Counted from the stretch's first letter, positions 35,469 through 46,483 are shown. The stretch: 64,000 bases of DNA from Catenovulum agarivorans YM01 (GCF_000281085.1 NZ_JH767525.1:151302-215301), one strand, 5' to 3'. The notes: generated by a model not told the origin, from the sequence alone. Program-made: numbers and translations.

Positions 35469-35873
35469 CTTTAGGTTAAAAAAGCTAGGTCAAATAAAGT
35501 CAGTGAATTATCTGGTAAGGTTGTTAATAGTATTTGAGGATAGCTAACCTCACTATGTTGATTACTATCACTGCCAAAAGCTTCTCGGTTTTCTTCATTA
35601 TCATGGGCACGGAAGCTAACCCCATCTGGGGCGAGTAAATTGAGTCCACACCATTGTTAAAAGGCTGACTGGAAAAGGCTTTATGTGCGAGCAACTGAAA
35701 TGTATGTTGGACGGCCTCGTAACCCAATCTCTGTCGCCCTTAAACTAGAGCTCTTGGTGCTACAAGTTTACTTTTCCCAGGTAAGGATATATTGAGTCTA
35801 TTAGCTATACTGGATCAAGAATGACTTTAAGTTTTTCAAGCGTATTCACGTCATCCAGAAACGATGACATTTC
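35469..35873. other. Gene-free gap before the IS element
   Basis: About 400 bases without a recognisable gene, RNA or strong hairpin. A 67-codon frame on the minus strand (35524-35727) has no ribosome binding site and no recognisable family. Possibly the remains of a gene lost around the IS insertion. Confidence 0.5.
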
Positions 35874-35923
35874 TGAACCACCCCGAACTTGTCGGAGGCT
35901 AATTTTCTTGAGAGGATTAGCAA

Positions 35924-36244
35924 ATGAACAAGAGATTTAATTATTCAGCAGAAGTCAGAGAACGAGCCGTGCGAATGGTTCTGACTGGCGAACATGAACA
36001 TTCTTCGAGATGGTCAGCTACAAAATCAGTAGCGTCTAAAATTGGCTGCACTCCTGAAACCTTGAGAGTGTTGGATTCAAAAATCAGAAGTCGACTCAGG
36101 TGCCAAGCCAGGAGTAACCACTGATGAATCTAACCGAATGAAAGAGCAAGAGCGCGAAAATAGAGAATTAAAACGAGCCAATGAAATACTGCGAAAGGCA
36201 GCAGCTTTTTTCGCCCAAGCGGAGCTCGACCGCAAACCGAAATA

Positions 36245-36245
<1 letters not shown>
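35924..36245 (+). pseudogene. IS3-family orfA (HTH protein), frameshifted
   Basis: Starts MNKRFNYSAEVRERAVRMV, the usual IS3 orfA helix-turn-helix opening. After ETLRV an extra T near 36071-36072 shifts the frame. Removing it restores a leucine-zipper-like stretch (MKEQERENRELKRANEILRK) and AAAFFAQAELDRKPK, ending at TAA 36243-36245, which overlaps the orfB ATG. Without that repair only about 66 residues are made. Confidence 0.88.
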
Positions 36246-37150
<905 letters not shown>

Positions 37151-37271
37151 CTTTGCCGCCGATAAAGGTGGGGTGATTCAGTTTTTAACGCGCCACAAAA
37201 GTAGGATTATTACACGACGCAATCATTGTAAATGTTGCGCCGTGGATTGTTAAAATACTATCGAACCTCGA

Positions 37272-40229
37272 TTACTCCACAATAGGCATTATCCTAACAC
37301 CATATAAATCAAACTGATTTACCGCACCAGTTTTACCACCCGCTGCAAAGTAAGTTTGATTGTTGGTTAAATAGCTCATATTGTAATAATCGTATAAATT
37401 AATTTGATATGAGCCAGCCTGCAAGTCTAACGTTAACGGTGTCGAATAACCAATGCCATTTTCTTTTTTAGTATGAGGCAATTGAACAACACCTTGTTTG
37501 ATTATTTTACCGTTGGCATTTTTCACCACTAACCATTTAACTCCACAGGTTATGCCAGTATCAATTTGATACTGCAAGTTGACATAGTTAAATTGAATTG
37601 CATAGGTGCCTGCTTTCGCAATCTCAATATTATTTACTTGTAAGCTATCATCTTTAGCGCCCCAACTTGGCAAATAACCAGAGCCGTCTTGAGTCTTAAC
37701 TTTTACATTGCTGACAAAACGTGGATCGTTTGCAACTATGCTAAAGTCAGTAGTTGCGCATTTAACCTGACTATGATGCGACTGTATTCCTGAGTTTGTA
37801 AATACAGCAGCAACAGCATAACAAGCTTGTTGCGTTGATAAGTTTGAGTCTTGCCACTGCTGAGTGGTTAAACCGTCAACGACCTTCTGACCATTTTTAT
37901 AAATTTGATAAACCACATCTCCTTGGTTGTACCTATCAATAATTTGCAAACTAACCGATTGACCATCGCGAGTTAACGATAGTTCAGGTTCTTTTGGCGC
38001 AATTGTTTGTTCATCGTAACCACCCGTTTTAGGAGAAACTCGGGTAATTGCCGTTTCACCAGCCAACACATCTGATAAAACAACTTCAACTTGGTTAACT
38101 TTGTTAAGCATCTGTTCCGACAATACATTACTGCGTACCTGCTTGCCGTTTAGCTTAATTTGCTTAACAGCGTATACGCCCTGCGTTTGCTCAACCTGAG
38201 CGCTAGGGAAAACAAGCTGAATATTTAACGTTTTTCCATGCCAAGTTAAGTTATTTAATTCAATGTGTTGTTGGTCTGCAAAGTACTTACTGCGTAAGTC
38301 AGTTGTAACATAAGGAGAAATGCTAATGCCCTGCTCTTTTGCATCGACACCAAACACACCATCAATCACCATACTTAAATATGCAGCGACTGACCATAAT
38401 TGACGCTTCGAATTAACCACTGGGCCAGACAAACTCGGATTCTCTTTTTCTAACCAAATAGGCTGGGCTGACACCCACTCCAAGTTTTCCATATTCGACA
38501 AATTAAGCGCAGCACCACGAATAAGCGTATCGTAAGCAGCGTTTGCAACAGCCACATTGTTACCCACTTTCGCGGCCTTTAAGCCATAAGCCGTAACAAA
38601 TGGCCAAATTGCACGATTATGATAAACAGGAATATCTGGCTGTTGCGGAAAAATAACCGGTGCACCCATTGGCCCATGCGGATAGTTAGCCAAAATTTGT
38701 TTGGCCTGAGCGTCACTTGCAATGCCGGTGATAATTGCTAAAGATTGCCCCAACCAGTCATATTTCGGCATAACAGTGTTGTCAAAATGGGCTGCGGTTA
38801 AACTACTGTACAAACCGGCATTTTCAATCCACAAATGTCGATTGATTGCTTGTTTTAAATCATCCGCCCATTTTTTATATCGGTCAGCTTTCTCGTTATC
38901 GGCAAATTCTTCAGCTAGATACTGCGCCATACGAATGGCTTGATAATGTCCGGCATTGGTCGAAACAGCCTTGGCAGTAGCCATGCTAGATAAATCGTTT
39001 TTCACCCAGTTAGCGTATGTTTGCTCACGCCAATCTAAGAAAGACTGTTCACCATTGTACAAACCAAAAGTGCCATCAAATGCAACTAACCTATCATTCT
39101 CAACTGTATTGCTGAGTGCAGTAAATGCACGTTTGGCAAAACTTGTACGCTCGTCACCGTGTAAACTATTTAATGCAGCTTGCGCACCAAACGCCCAAGT
39201 AATTCGATCAGTACTAATTGGCCAGCTTCCGCCGCTGCCAGTGTCTTGAATAATTTGTAAACCGTCGGCCGTCCCTGCAGCATACTTAGGTTTGGTAACA
39301 CCATCACGATATCCCGACAATTTAAAATCAAGCGAGTTTTTAACTCGTACTGGGTCAAGCAAACCTAAACTTAAATAAGCTGCATAAGATAAATCACGTG
39401 TCCAAACGTAATTCCATTTTTCGCCAGTTTCAAAACAGTCACAAGAAATTGCTTGACCAGAATTGTAACTTTCATCTTGAATATTGTTGACCGAATTGAG
39501 TTTCATTTCATCAACAGCTAAAGCGAACAAGGCGTCAAAAGCCGTATCACCCGAGCGCAAATAAGGCAAAGTCGCGACTTCTGAATAAACAGAATATTGT
39601 GGAACTGGATCGCGCAATACCTGCGTAGTTGAGTGCACGTAGGTACGTAAACCATTTGCCTCGCGCTTTATCGAAAAGGTCGCTTGCTCTGTACCACCGT
39701 TGTAGGTTGAAAAACTTAATTGAGTTTTTTCTGCTTGAGCTAAATGCGGAGCTGGGTTTGAAGAATCTTTAGACACTTCTCGTTTAACTGTTAAGCTCAT
39801 CCCTTGGTCTTTGTATTCGAGAGTGAACAAATAAATTCCCGGGCGCTCAGTCATCAATTTGCTATGCAAATCGGTTTGTTGCTGAATAAGTTGCAAAGGT
39901 TTATCTAAATCTGTCGCTAAATCCAAAACTGTATCTTCTGAATTTGGCATTAATAATTGATAACCCCAATCTTCAGAGGCAATTTTAAATCCATGAATAC
40001 CTAAGCTAATATCAGCTTTTACTTGATACTTACCATCAGACAGCTTTGTCATTGGCGCGGTAGTACCCCAATTGTTAAAAGCGCCACGCAAATATAGAGT
40101 GGATAACTGTTGTGATGCTGCCGCAGCAGTCGCTGTATCGTCGCTTTGATTTGAACAAGCGGGTAAACCACCGATTAAAGCGGCTGATAACACAACAACC
40201 GAAGCCTTTAATACCAAATTATTTTTCAT
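37272..40229 (-). CDS. Lipoprotein six-hairpin glycosidase with starch-binding-like module
   Basis: A 985-residue lipoprotein (lipobox LPAC, Cys25). Next comes a pullulanase/starch-binding-like beta-sandwich (LYLRGAFNNWGTTAPM, about 40-140). A large (alpha/alpha)6 domain follows (about 210-640) with VWTRDLSYAAY near 273, GTFGLYNGEQSFLDWREQTY and WPFVTAYGLKA, as in GH15-like and related exo-glucosidases. C-terminal Fn3-like and carbohydrate-binding-like modules complete it. Likely attacks alpha-glucans at the outer membrane. Start ATG at 40229 follows GAAGGA. It stands last behind the halogenase-like and TonB receptor genes on the same strand and has its own upstream operator-like palindrome. 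Exact GH family not certain. Confidence 0.78.
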   Translation of the reverse strand: MKNNLVLKASVVVLSAALIGGLPACSNQSDDTATAAAASQQLSTLYLRGAFNNWGTTAPMTKLSDGKYQVKADISLGIHGFKIASEDWGYQLLMPNSEDTVLDLATDLDKPLQLIQQQTDLHSKLMTERPGIYLFTLEYKDQGMSLTVKREVSKDSSNPAPHLAQAEKTQLSFSTYNGGTEQATFSIKREANGLRTYVHSTTQVLRDPVPQYSVYSEVATLPYLRSGDTAFDALFALAVDEMKLNSVNNIQDESYNSGQAISCDCFETGEKWNYVWTRDLSYAAYLSLGLLDPVRVKNSLDFKLSGYRDGVTKPKYAAGTADGLQIIQDTGSGGSWPISTDRITWAFGAQAALNSLHGDERTSFAKRAFTALSNTVENDRLVAFDGTFGLYNGEQSFLDWREQTYANWVKNDLSSMATAKAVSTNAGHYQAIRMAQYLAEEFADNEKADRYKKWADDLKQAINRHLWIENAGLYSSLTAAHFDNTVMPKYDWLGQSLAIITGIASDAQAKQILANYPHGPMGAPVIFPQQPDIPVYHNRAIWPFVTAYGLKAAKVGNNVAVANAAYDTLIRGAALNLSNMENLEWVSAQPIWLEKENPSLSGPVVNSKRQLWSVAAYLSMVIDGVFGVDAKEQGISISPYVTTDLRSKYFADQQHIELNNLTWHGKTLNIQLVFPSAQVEQTQGVYAVKQIKLNGKQVRSNVLSEQMLNKVNQVEVVLSDVLAGETAITRVSPKTGGYDEQTIAPKEPELSLTRDGQSVSLQIIDRYNQGDVVYQIYKNGQKVVDGLTTQQWQDSNLSTQQACYAVAAVFTNSGIQSHHSQVKCATTDFSIVANDPRFVSNVKVKTQDGSGYLPSWGAKDDSLQVNNIEIAKAGTYAIQFNYVNLQYQIDTGITCGVKWLVVKNANGKIIKQGVVQLPHTKKENGIGYSTPLTLDLQAGSYQINLYDYYNMSYLTNNQTYFAAGGKTGAVNQFDLYGVRIMPIVE

Positions 40230-40399
40230 CGTATATCCTTCAAAATACATTTTAGAATTACAAAATTTTGAACCCTATAACTGACAGAGTACATTACAAT
40301 AGTTAAATTTTGGATAAGGTTATGTACTTAGGTAGTACTAAAATTGAAGTTTTTCTAACTAGATTTAATAAACAGTATAGAACAAAATAACCCGCCACC

Positions 40400-40413
40400 C
40401 TTAAACGTTTAAG
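40400..40413. promoter_or_regulatory. LacI-type operator-like palindrome, site 1
   Basis: CTTAAACGTTTAAG is a perfect 14-base palindrome with the central CG of LacI-family operators, about 170 bases upstream of the glycosidase start. Similar sites occur at 45044-45057 and 59814-59827. Confidence 0.55.
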
Positions 40414-40522
40414 ATCTATTTTGCAAATATCTTAACTTGTGAATAGCACCACCGACAATCACAATCCGAATCATTTTTGTCATAAAGTTACACCTGTTTT
40501 TAAGCTAATATAATTAAGCTGG

Positions 40523-42022
40523 CTAAACTGCCCGGCTAGACGTGTATTGATTAAGAAATTCATCATGCGTTTTCATCTTTTCTAATGGGCGAAACTTCTC
40601 TTTGCGGATTTTTTCCATTAATTTGAGTAGCTCATTCTTGTCGATGCAGTCTGCAGACGGATGCCAGCGTTGCGGATGAATACCTTGCCCTAACATCACC
40701 TGTAACCAGGACGCATCGCGAAATATATCCAGCTTGTCGTTAAAAATTGCTGCCGAATCTTTGAAAAGCGCTATCTTTTGTTGCATACGTTGCGGCAATT
40801 CCAACTGCTGCATTTTAAGCCAGAAATTCGAGTCATTTCTTTCATTCAGGTAATAATGCAATATGATAAAATCACGAATGGTTTCATACTCTTCTGCGCA
40901 TTCTGCATTAAATAAACTGACGCTGGAATCATGAATACCCTGAGTAGGAAATAATTTAAGTAAGCGTACAATCGCAGATTGAATCAAATAAATGCTGGTC
41001 GATTCGAGCGGCTCTAAAAAACCACTCGCCAAACCAACCGCAACAACATTTTTATGCCATTGTTTGGCAACCCGGCCGGTTTTGAATTTCAACAACTTAG
41101 GTTCACCCAATATAGGGCTATCCAGATTATTCAGCAATAACTGTTGTGCTTCGTCGTCTGTGATAAAACGGTCACTATATACAAGACCATTGCCATTTCT
41201 ATGCTGTAGAGGAATACACCACAGCCAACCGGCGTTATGGGCAATACTACGGGTATAAGGTAAAGTATATTTATGCCTTTGAGTCGGCACTGTAATCGCG
41301 CTATTTGCCGGTAACCAATATGACCAGTCCAGATATTCCACACCTAATGTTTGCTGCAGCAATAAAGCCCGTGTGCCTGTGCAATCTATAAATAAATCAC
41401 CTGCAATTCGCTGCCCGCTTTCCATGAGAAGTGATTCAACTGCACCGTTTTGCGGATTAACTTGAACGCTTTTAATGATACCCTCATCGCGTTTCACCCC
41501 ATTTGCTTGTGCATGTTTACGTAAAAAACGGCCATACAAAGCAGAGTCAAAATGATAAGCATATTGCAATTCATAAAGCGGGTTTGAGGTATTAATTTTA
41601 TTAAATTTACCTTGCTCACAACACAGGTAGTTTAAGTCGAAATCCCAAAGACTTTGCGACATGCCGGATGCCTGAGCTTTTAACCAATAGTGTTGAAAGC
41701 TGCAAAACCCAAGATTAGTGCCGGGCGCTGCAAAAGTGTGATAATAACTGTCGTTGCCTGTGCGCCAGTTTTCAAATTTTATTGCTAGCTTTATGGTTGC
41801 CTGTGTTTCCCGAATAAATTCTTTTTCATCAATACCCAGGCTATTATTAAAGGTTTGAATGGGTGGAATAGTTGCTTCGCCAACCCCCACAATACCAATT
41901 TGTTCAGATTCAACCAACCTAATGCCGATCGATGCAGGTAATACCTTACGTAACAATGCAGCTGTCATCCATCCGGCGGTTCCACCGCCTGCAATAATCA
42001 CTCTTTTAATTGCTCGATTCAT
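40523..42022 (-). CDS. Tryptophan halogenase-like flavoprotein
   Basis: A 499-residue FAD-dependent protein with GGGTAGW at residues 12-18, GVGEATIPP near 46, and the WxWxIP-like block WLWCIPLQ near 275, all marks of the flavin-dependent tryptophan halogenase family. Members beside TonB receptors and glycoside hydrolases in marine gammaproteobacteria are common, but their substrate is unknown and halogenation is not shown. It lies about 100 bases downstream of the TonB receptor gene, so they are probably co-transcribed. The ribosome binding site is poor. Confidence 0.88.
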   Translation of the reverse strand: MNRAIKRVIIAGGGTAGWMTAALLRKVLPASIGIRLVESEQIGIVGVGEATIPPIQTFNNSLGIDEKEFIRETQATIKLAIKFENWRTGNDSYYHTFAAPGTNLGFCSFQHYWLKAQASGMSQSLWDFDLNYLCCEQGKFNKINTSNPLYELQYAYHFDSALYGRFLRKHAQANGVKRDEGIIKSVQVNPQNGAVESLLMESGQRIAGDLFIDCTGTRALLLQQTLGVEYLDWSYWLPANSAITVPTQRHKYTLPYTRSIAHNAGWLWCIPLQHRNGNGLVYSDRFITDDEAQQLLLNNLDSPILGEPKLLKFKTGRVAKQWHKNVVAVGLASGFLEPLESTSIYLIQSAIVRLLKLFPTQGIHDSSVSLFNAECAEEYETIRDFIILHYYLNERNDSNFWLKMQQLELPQRMQQKIALFKDSAAIFNDKLDIFRDASWLQVMLGQGIHPQRWHPSADCIDKNELLKLMEKIRKEKFRPLEKMKTHDEFLNQYTSSRAV

Positions 42023-42124
42023 TATGTGCCAAAAATCTGAAAAAGATTAAAATTACAAAGATAAGAGGACAAAGATTTCCTCTTATCTGCTATCAATCCA
42101 ACTTAACGTAAAAATTAATTCAGC

Positions 42125-45022
42125 TTAATAAAACGCATAGTTAATGTTTAACATATATGAAGGACCAAACTGGCGGCGAAGCGTAATAATACCGTCGTCA
42201 TTAGAACTTTCTTCATCCACATCGGTTAAATTTGTGCCTTGTAAAGACACTCTTAAACCGTGCAAAAATTCAATGTCGCTTCCAGAGAAGTCGTAGCTAA
42301 TTTGTGCGTCAACTAGCGTAACCCCTTCGCGTTGTGCCGCTTCAATTTTATTAGAGCCACCTCTTTGATAAGTTAAAAATTCAGAACGTTGAGTCGCAGC
42401 CACTCTGAATTCAAAACCACTTTGTTCATAATATGCAGTCACAGAATGAGTTTTATCAGACTGACCAGGAATAGCTGAGCCATCTTCTAGTTCAGCGTCA
42501 ATATAAGTAGTTGAAGCTGCAATACCAAAGCCATCTAATGCTTTTACAAAATGCTCCAAAGGCAAATTAGCTGCTACTTCAACACCTTTTACCGAGCCAG
42601 TTAAGCCATCTTCAAAAAATGAATAGTAGCCATAATCAGGCGGGGTAACTGCATCGCCCTGTTTATACTCTTGGTCAGCAGGTCCATAGACACCATCTTG
42701 GTCAATGGTGCGTTCATGGAAACCAGCAATAAAATAATCAGCGCCTTCATTTGTTTCATCATTGCGGAAGTTAATCAATTGGTTACCGTCACGCGTCCAA
42801 TTAACCAAGTCTTTGTAAAAACCGGTAATGGAAATATAAGCATCATCACTGAAATAATTTTCGTATGAAATGTCCAAATTATTCGCTTCTAACGGGCGTA
42901 AAGTCGGATTACCTGAGAACTTACTCCAGGGTGAACCATAACGCTCAACATCTTCAGGTGAGTTAGGAATTGTGATTAAATCAATATTTTGATCAAACTT
43001 TACAAAGCCTGATGCTTTCATTTGATCAATACGCGCACGGCTAATGGTTTTATTGGCGGCCAATCTTAAATATTGGTCATCCGCTAGCTCAACGCTCAAA
43101 TTTAAACTCGGTAACAGATGGCTATATTTGTCTGAAACAAAAAGCTCACAGCTTGAGTCAACCACAGCGTTATTATCGTCATCACACACAGCAAAATTAG
43201 CACCAACTATCCCTATGTAACCCGAAGAAGATTGTTCGGTCGAAACATGCTGTAAACCTAAATTACCTTTTACAGGGAAACCTGCAAACTCAGTGTCAAA
43301 GTCTAATCTGGTATATAAGGTTGTCACCTCTTCGTTAACTACAAAAGTATCACCCAATCGATCTGGCTCTAACAAACCAGCATCATTCAATACATAGGTT
43401 CCGTCAAAGTAAGGTGCAAAACCGTCGTATGCGACCACTTCACCTAAACCAGCCCAAGTTAAATCAGCCAAGCCTGAATACAAGTATTCTTGTGGGATTG
43501 ACTGCGAAAATGGGTATGAGTCAGCTGTTGCAAAAAAGCCTTTATTCACCTTTTCTTTAGTTCTGTCACTGACATATACGCCAGCAATAAACTTGCTAAA
43601 CACACCTGATTCAATGTATTTGGCTATCTCTAATTTAGCTGAGGTTAACTCCTCAGAAAAATCGGCGTAGTTTAAAAAGCCATCTTGCGCATTTAAAAAG
43701 CTGTAAGGGTTGCCATTTGCTTGTAATTCGTCGGTTTCGAACTGTTCAGCAATATTTGCCATACCGCCACCCCAAACTTGTGGACCAGCAAGCTGTAACA
43801 AAGCGGGATCTGAAAAAGCGTCCAGTCCTTCACTGCCGCTAAACATAACGCCGTCTGGTGACATCGCAAAATCACGCTGACCAAATTCAGATGAATTTAA
43901 TTTACCAGAGCGCGCTAAACCTGCGTATGACTCGCCACGTAAATCGCGCTTTTCTGATTGACTATTTGCGATATCAAGTGCCAGCGACCAATCGTCTGAT
44001 AACTGATATTTCACATTGGCGCCAATAATTTTAAGCTCGCCATCTTTTTTCAGCGGATCTGTGCGCAGTACCGGGTTGGCGTTTATTTGTGTACCTTGAA
44101 CAAACGCCCCCTCGCCAGACAAGTTGGTTGATGCAAATGGTTCTATAAAACCTCTAAGTACACCTGAGTCGGCGTAATCAATAGATAGCGCATCAAAAGT
44201 GATATCTAAATCATCATTTGGTCGCCATTGAACTATGGCAGAAATTGCGTCGCGTTTTAATACAGTGCTAATCGCTTGTGTATCTAAACCGTTGGGTAAA
44301 ACTTGGCCATCATCATTGGTGCTATAACCCCAAACACCATATTTTCTTTGATTATTAGGTGATTCCGCGCTGGCTAAAGCTAACGCCAAACCTAATTTTT
44401 GATCTGCTGTTTTTGTGACAAATGATAAAGCCAGCCTATGCCCTTTATTGTCAAACTCTGGGTTGTCAGTTTCACCACCATTCAGCTCAAAACTACCGTT
44501 TAAGGTTAAGGTTTCTGAAGCAGCTAATGGGCGAACAGTTTGTAAATCAACTGTACCACCTATGCCTTGTACCATTAAACTGGCATCAGAGGTTTTATAA
44601 ATGGTTGCACCTGTCATAATTTCTGAAGGATATAAATCGTATTCAACGCCACGATTATCACCAATGCCTATTAACTCCCTGCCATTCAAAGTTGTGCCGG
44701 TAAAATCTTCTTTGAAACCACGTACAGAAATACCTGAAGTACGTCCACCGACTCGCTCACCCGACAATCCAGGTAAACGCGACAAAGATTCAGCAATTGA
44801 TGAGTCGGGTAATTTACCTATATCTTCGGCTGATAAAGCTTCAACAATTGAATCACTCTCCATTTTAACGGCTTGAGCTCTAATTAATGATCCTCTAATG
44901 CCTTTTACTTGGATTACCTCGTCAGCTTCGCTCAGCTGTGCTTGCTCTGCGTAAGCTGTCGCTGCTGAAAACCCGAGTGAAGCAAAAGCTAATGTGAATA
45001 AGTTTGGTTTGAAATTGAACAT
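42125..45022 (-). CDS. TonB-dependent receptor of the glycan-uptake type
   Basis: A 965-residue outer membrane receptor: signal peptide (cleavage after ATAYA), plug domain (about 35-165, KGIRGSLIRAQAVKMESDSIVEAL, LPDSSIAESLSRLPG, GTTLNGRELIGIGDN), long beta-barrel and C-terminal aromatic end (NINYAFY). No STN domain is seen. The size and the halogenase and glycosidase partners suggest import of alpha-gluco-oligosaccharides rather than iron. Preceded by a LacI-like palindrome and a GGTACCG box. Confidence 0.93.
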   Translation of the reverse strand: MFNFKPNLFTLAFASLGFSAATAYAEQAQLSEADEVIQVKGIRGSLIRAQAVKMESDSIVEALSAEDIGKLPDSSIAESLSRLPGLSGERVGGRTSGISVRGFKEDFTGTTLNGRELIGIGDNRGVEYDLYPSEIMTGATIYKTSDASLMVQGIGGTVDLQTVRPLAASETLTLNGSFELNGGETDNPEFDNKGHRLALSFVTKTADQKLGLALALASAESPNNQRKYGVWGYSTNDDGQVLPNGLDTQAISTVLKRDAISAIVQWRPNDDLDITFDALSIDYADSGVLRGFIEPFASTNLSGEGAFVQGTQINANPVLRTDPLKKDGELKIIGANVKYQLSDDWSLALDIANSQSEKRDLRGESYAGLARSGKLNSSEFGQRDFAMSPDGVMFSGSEGLDAFSDPALLQLAGPQVWGGGMANIAEQFETDELQANGNPYSFLNAQDGFLNYADFSEELTSAKLEIAKYIESGVFSKFIAGVYVSDRTKEKVNKGFFATADSYPFSQSIPQEYLYSGLADLTWAGLGEVVAYDGFAPYFDGTYVLNDAGLLEPDRLGDTFVVNEEVTTLYTRLDFDTEFAGFPVKGNLGLQHVSTEQSSSGYIGIVGANFAVCDDDNNAVVDSSCELFVSDKYSHLLPSLNLSVELADDQYLRLAANKTISRARIDQMKASGFVKFDQNIDLITIPNSPEDVERYGSPWSKFSGNPTLRPLEANNLDISYENYFSDDAYISITGFYKDLVNWTRDGNQLINFRNDETNEGADYFIAGFHERTIDQDGVYGPADQEYKQGDAVTPPDYGYYSFFEDGLTGSVKGVEVAANLPLEHFVKALDGFGIAASTTYIDAELEDGSAIPGQSDKTHSVTAYYEQSGFEFRVAATQRSEFLTYQRGGSNKIEAAQREGVTLVDAQISYDFSGSDIEFLHGLRVSLQGTNLTDVDEESSNDDGIITLRRQFGPSYMLNINYAFY

Positions 45023-45043
45023 ATCTCGTATCCTATTTTTATA

Positions 45044-45057
45044 CTTAAACGTTTCAG
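45044..45057. promoter_or_regulatory. LacI-type operator-like palindrome, site 2
   Basis: CTTAAACGTTTCAG lies 22 bases upstream of the TonB receptor start codon and differs from the perfect site at 40400 by two bases in one arm. In this position repressor binding would block early transcription. Confidence 0.5.
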
Positions 45058-45110
45058 TTTAAAGCGAGAGAAAAACCCGCTTATAGTTAGAAGATGGTTC
45101 TAATAAAAAA

Positions 45111-45118
45111 ACGGTACC
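45111..45118 (-). promoter_or_regulatory. GGTACCG box before the TonB receptor gene
   Basis: The minus strand reads AAAGGTACCGTTTTTTTATT. GGTRCCG followed by a T-rich stretch also occurs before the sigma factor gene (54858-54865), the RHS-cluster start (52370-52377) and GH97 (59753-59760). A shared ECF-type -35 element is possible. Confidence 0.35.
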
Positions 45119-45156
45119 TTTATTTTAGTAGATTTTTAAAATAATTTTATTTTTTG

Positions 45157-45185
45157 TAAAAAAAAGGTTGTATGCAGCCATTGGA
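45157..45185. repeat. Direct repeat matching the fecR terminator, outer copy
   Basis: These 29 bases (eight As, then GGTTGTATGCAGCCATTGGA) match 53115-53143 with one difference. The fecR copy has the second arm that makes it a terminator; this copy lacks it. The two copies bracket the RHS cluster. Confidence 0.7.
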
Positions 45186-45272
45186 TCAGATCAGTAAAAA
45201 GTATGACGTTATTTTTGTAAACAACAACTAACGAGGCTTTAGATTCACAGTTTTAGAGTTTTCTAATTTGTA

Positions 45273-45509
45273 CTATTCCTTCCTTTTTAATTTGACAAAA
45301 GGCAACGCAATTAAGGCTGAAACAACGGCTATTCCAACAGTTGCAATACTTAGGCCCACTACAACACTTCCAACAGATACATCTTCTCCCTCACCATGCC
45401 AAAACAAAATACCTGTTCTATATGCAAGCACAGCTAGCATAATCACATATAGCGGTTTGAAAGCGATTAACCAAAGTTTTTTAAAAACTTGCATATTGCT
45501 GAGTGTCAT
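45273..45509 (-). CDS. Small two-helix membrane protein, possible immunity protein
   Basis: A 78-residue protein with two hydrophobic segments (about 12-34 and 47-70) and a basic tail (KLKRKE). No family recognised. Its start overlaps the end of the displaced RHS tip (ATGA at 45506-45509), the position where immunity genes stand in RHS and contact-dependent inhibition loci. The role is inferred from position only. Confidence 0.5.
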   Translation of the reverse strand: MTLSNMQVFKKLWLIAFKPLYVIMLAVLAYRTGILFWHGEGEDVSVGSVVVGLSIATVGIAVVSALIALPFVKLKRKE

Positions 45510-45841
45510 TTTTTATCATCCTCTTTAGCCCAGTTTTCCGCACCTTTTACACCGCTACCTACCAAAGCTCCAGCGGTGTCGCCAGCAAGTTGCCCCATTC
45601 CTTCACTAGCTTCTTGCGTGAACACCTTTCCAGCGGCACTTTCAACGCTAGACGAGACTGCATCACTTGTAATTTTAGACATCGAAGATGCATTGCCTAT
45701 TCCGGGAACGGATGTGACGGCAGAGGTTAGGGCCTTACCAGCAACAGATAATCCACCTGTCGTAGAGCCAATTACCATGCTTGCTGCAATTTTACTGCCA
45801 CTATACCCTTTACCTGCGATGGCCTGTAAAGCTGCTGTAAT
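45506..45841 (-). pseudogene. Displaced RHS-type C-terminal tip fragment
   Basis: The frame is open from 45841, just inside a stop codon, to 45506, with no ribosome binding site. It reads as the middle and end of a larger protein (AALQAIAGKGYSGSKIAAS, then VIGSTTGGLSVAGKALTSAV... GVKGAENWAKEDDKK), small-residue-rich like the variable tail of RHS proteins and unlike the tail of the intact RHS gene upstream. An ATG at 45778 could give a 90-residue product. Best seen as an orphan tip left by past tip replacement. Confidence 0.5.
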
Positions 45842-46044
45842 TTACCTCACTTCCATCGAACGATCCCGCGATTTTTTTACTCAATTACCATCCACTTCAG
45901 CCAATTATTTATAACGCGTAATTTGGTAAAGCAAAATTTTAAGCCATTGTTTTTTGTCAGTAATGATCATCGCCTATCCGACAAACGTTATGATGGCAAA
46001 AAAGCGTGCTACACTAATTTGGGAAAAGTACACTACACAACATG

Positions 46045-46482
46045 TTACTTGGTCAATAGCTCATTATCGTCCGTGTAAGTTACGAACCAATCATACTCCT
46101 GATACGGAGAATGATTATCTGGAGTAACTGACCAAATTTCCTCAAAGCACTCTTCATCAGGCGAAATGACAATCCTTTCTTTACCAATAGTTATTGATAA
46201 GCAGCCTTCTTCATTCGTACCAATTTTTGATATTGAATTTCCGATCAAGCTGTATGCTAATGATAAAAATGCACCTCGTTGCTCAAAGAAGTCTTCTCGC
46301 TCTTCCTGACTACTCGAGGCAGCTCTGCCACTTGTCGTTACCCAGATCTCTCTAATAGGCATAGATTTAGTCATAAAGCACATAGAAAACTCGATGCTTG
46401 ATACTGCAATTTTGTCTAGCTGCGCTCCAACAAGCTGAGCATTTAACTTTTTATTAGCGGATTCGATATCTGTTAATACCAT
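46045..46482 (-). CDS. Hypothetical protein, probable RHS-tip immunity protein
   Basis: A 145-residue soluble acidic protein with no recognised family (MVLTDIESANKKLNAQL... FVTYTDDNELLTK). It starts one base after the stop codon of the RHS gene, so translation is tightly coupled. Position, size and low pI suit an immunity partner for the RHS C-terminal domain; this is inference. Confidence 0.55.
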   Translation of the reverse strand: MVLTDIESANKKLNAQLVGAQLDKIAVSSIEFSMCFMTKSMPIREIWVTTSGRAASSSQEEREDFFEQRGAFLSLAYSLIGNSISKIGTNEEGCLSITIGKERIVISPDEECFEEIWSVTPDNHSPYQEYDWFVTYTDDNELLTK

Positions 46483-46483
46483 C

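Noticed and set aside
35524-35727. 67-codon minus-strand frame before the IS element
   Set aside because: No family, no ribosome binding site, and it lies in a region that looks decayed.
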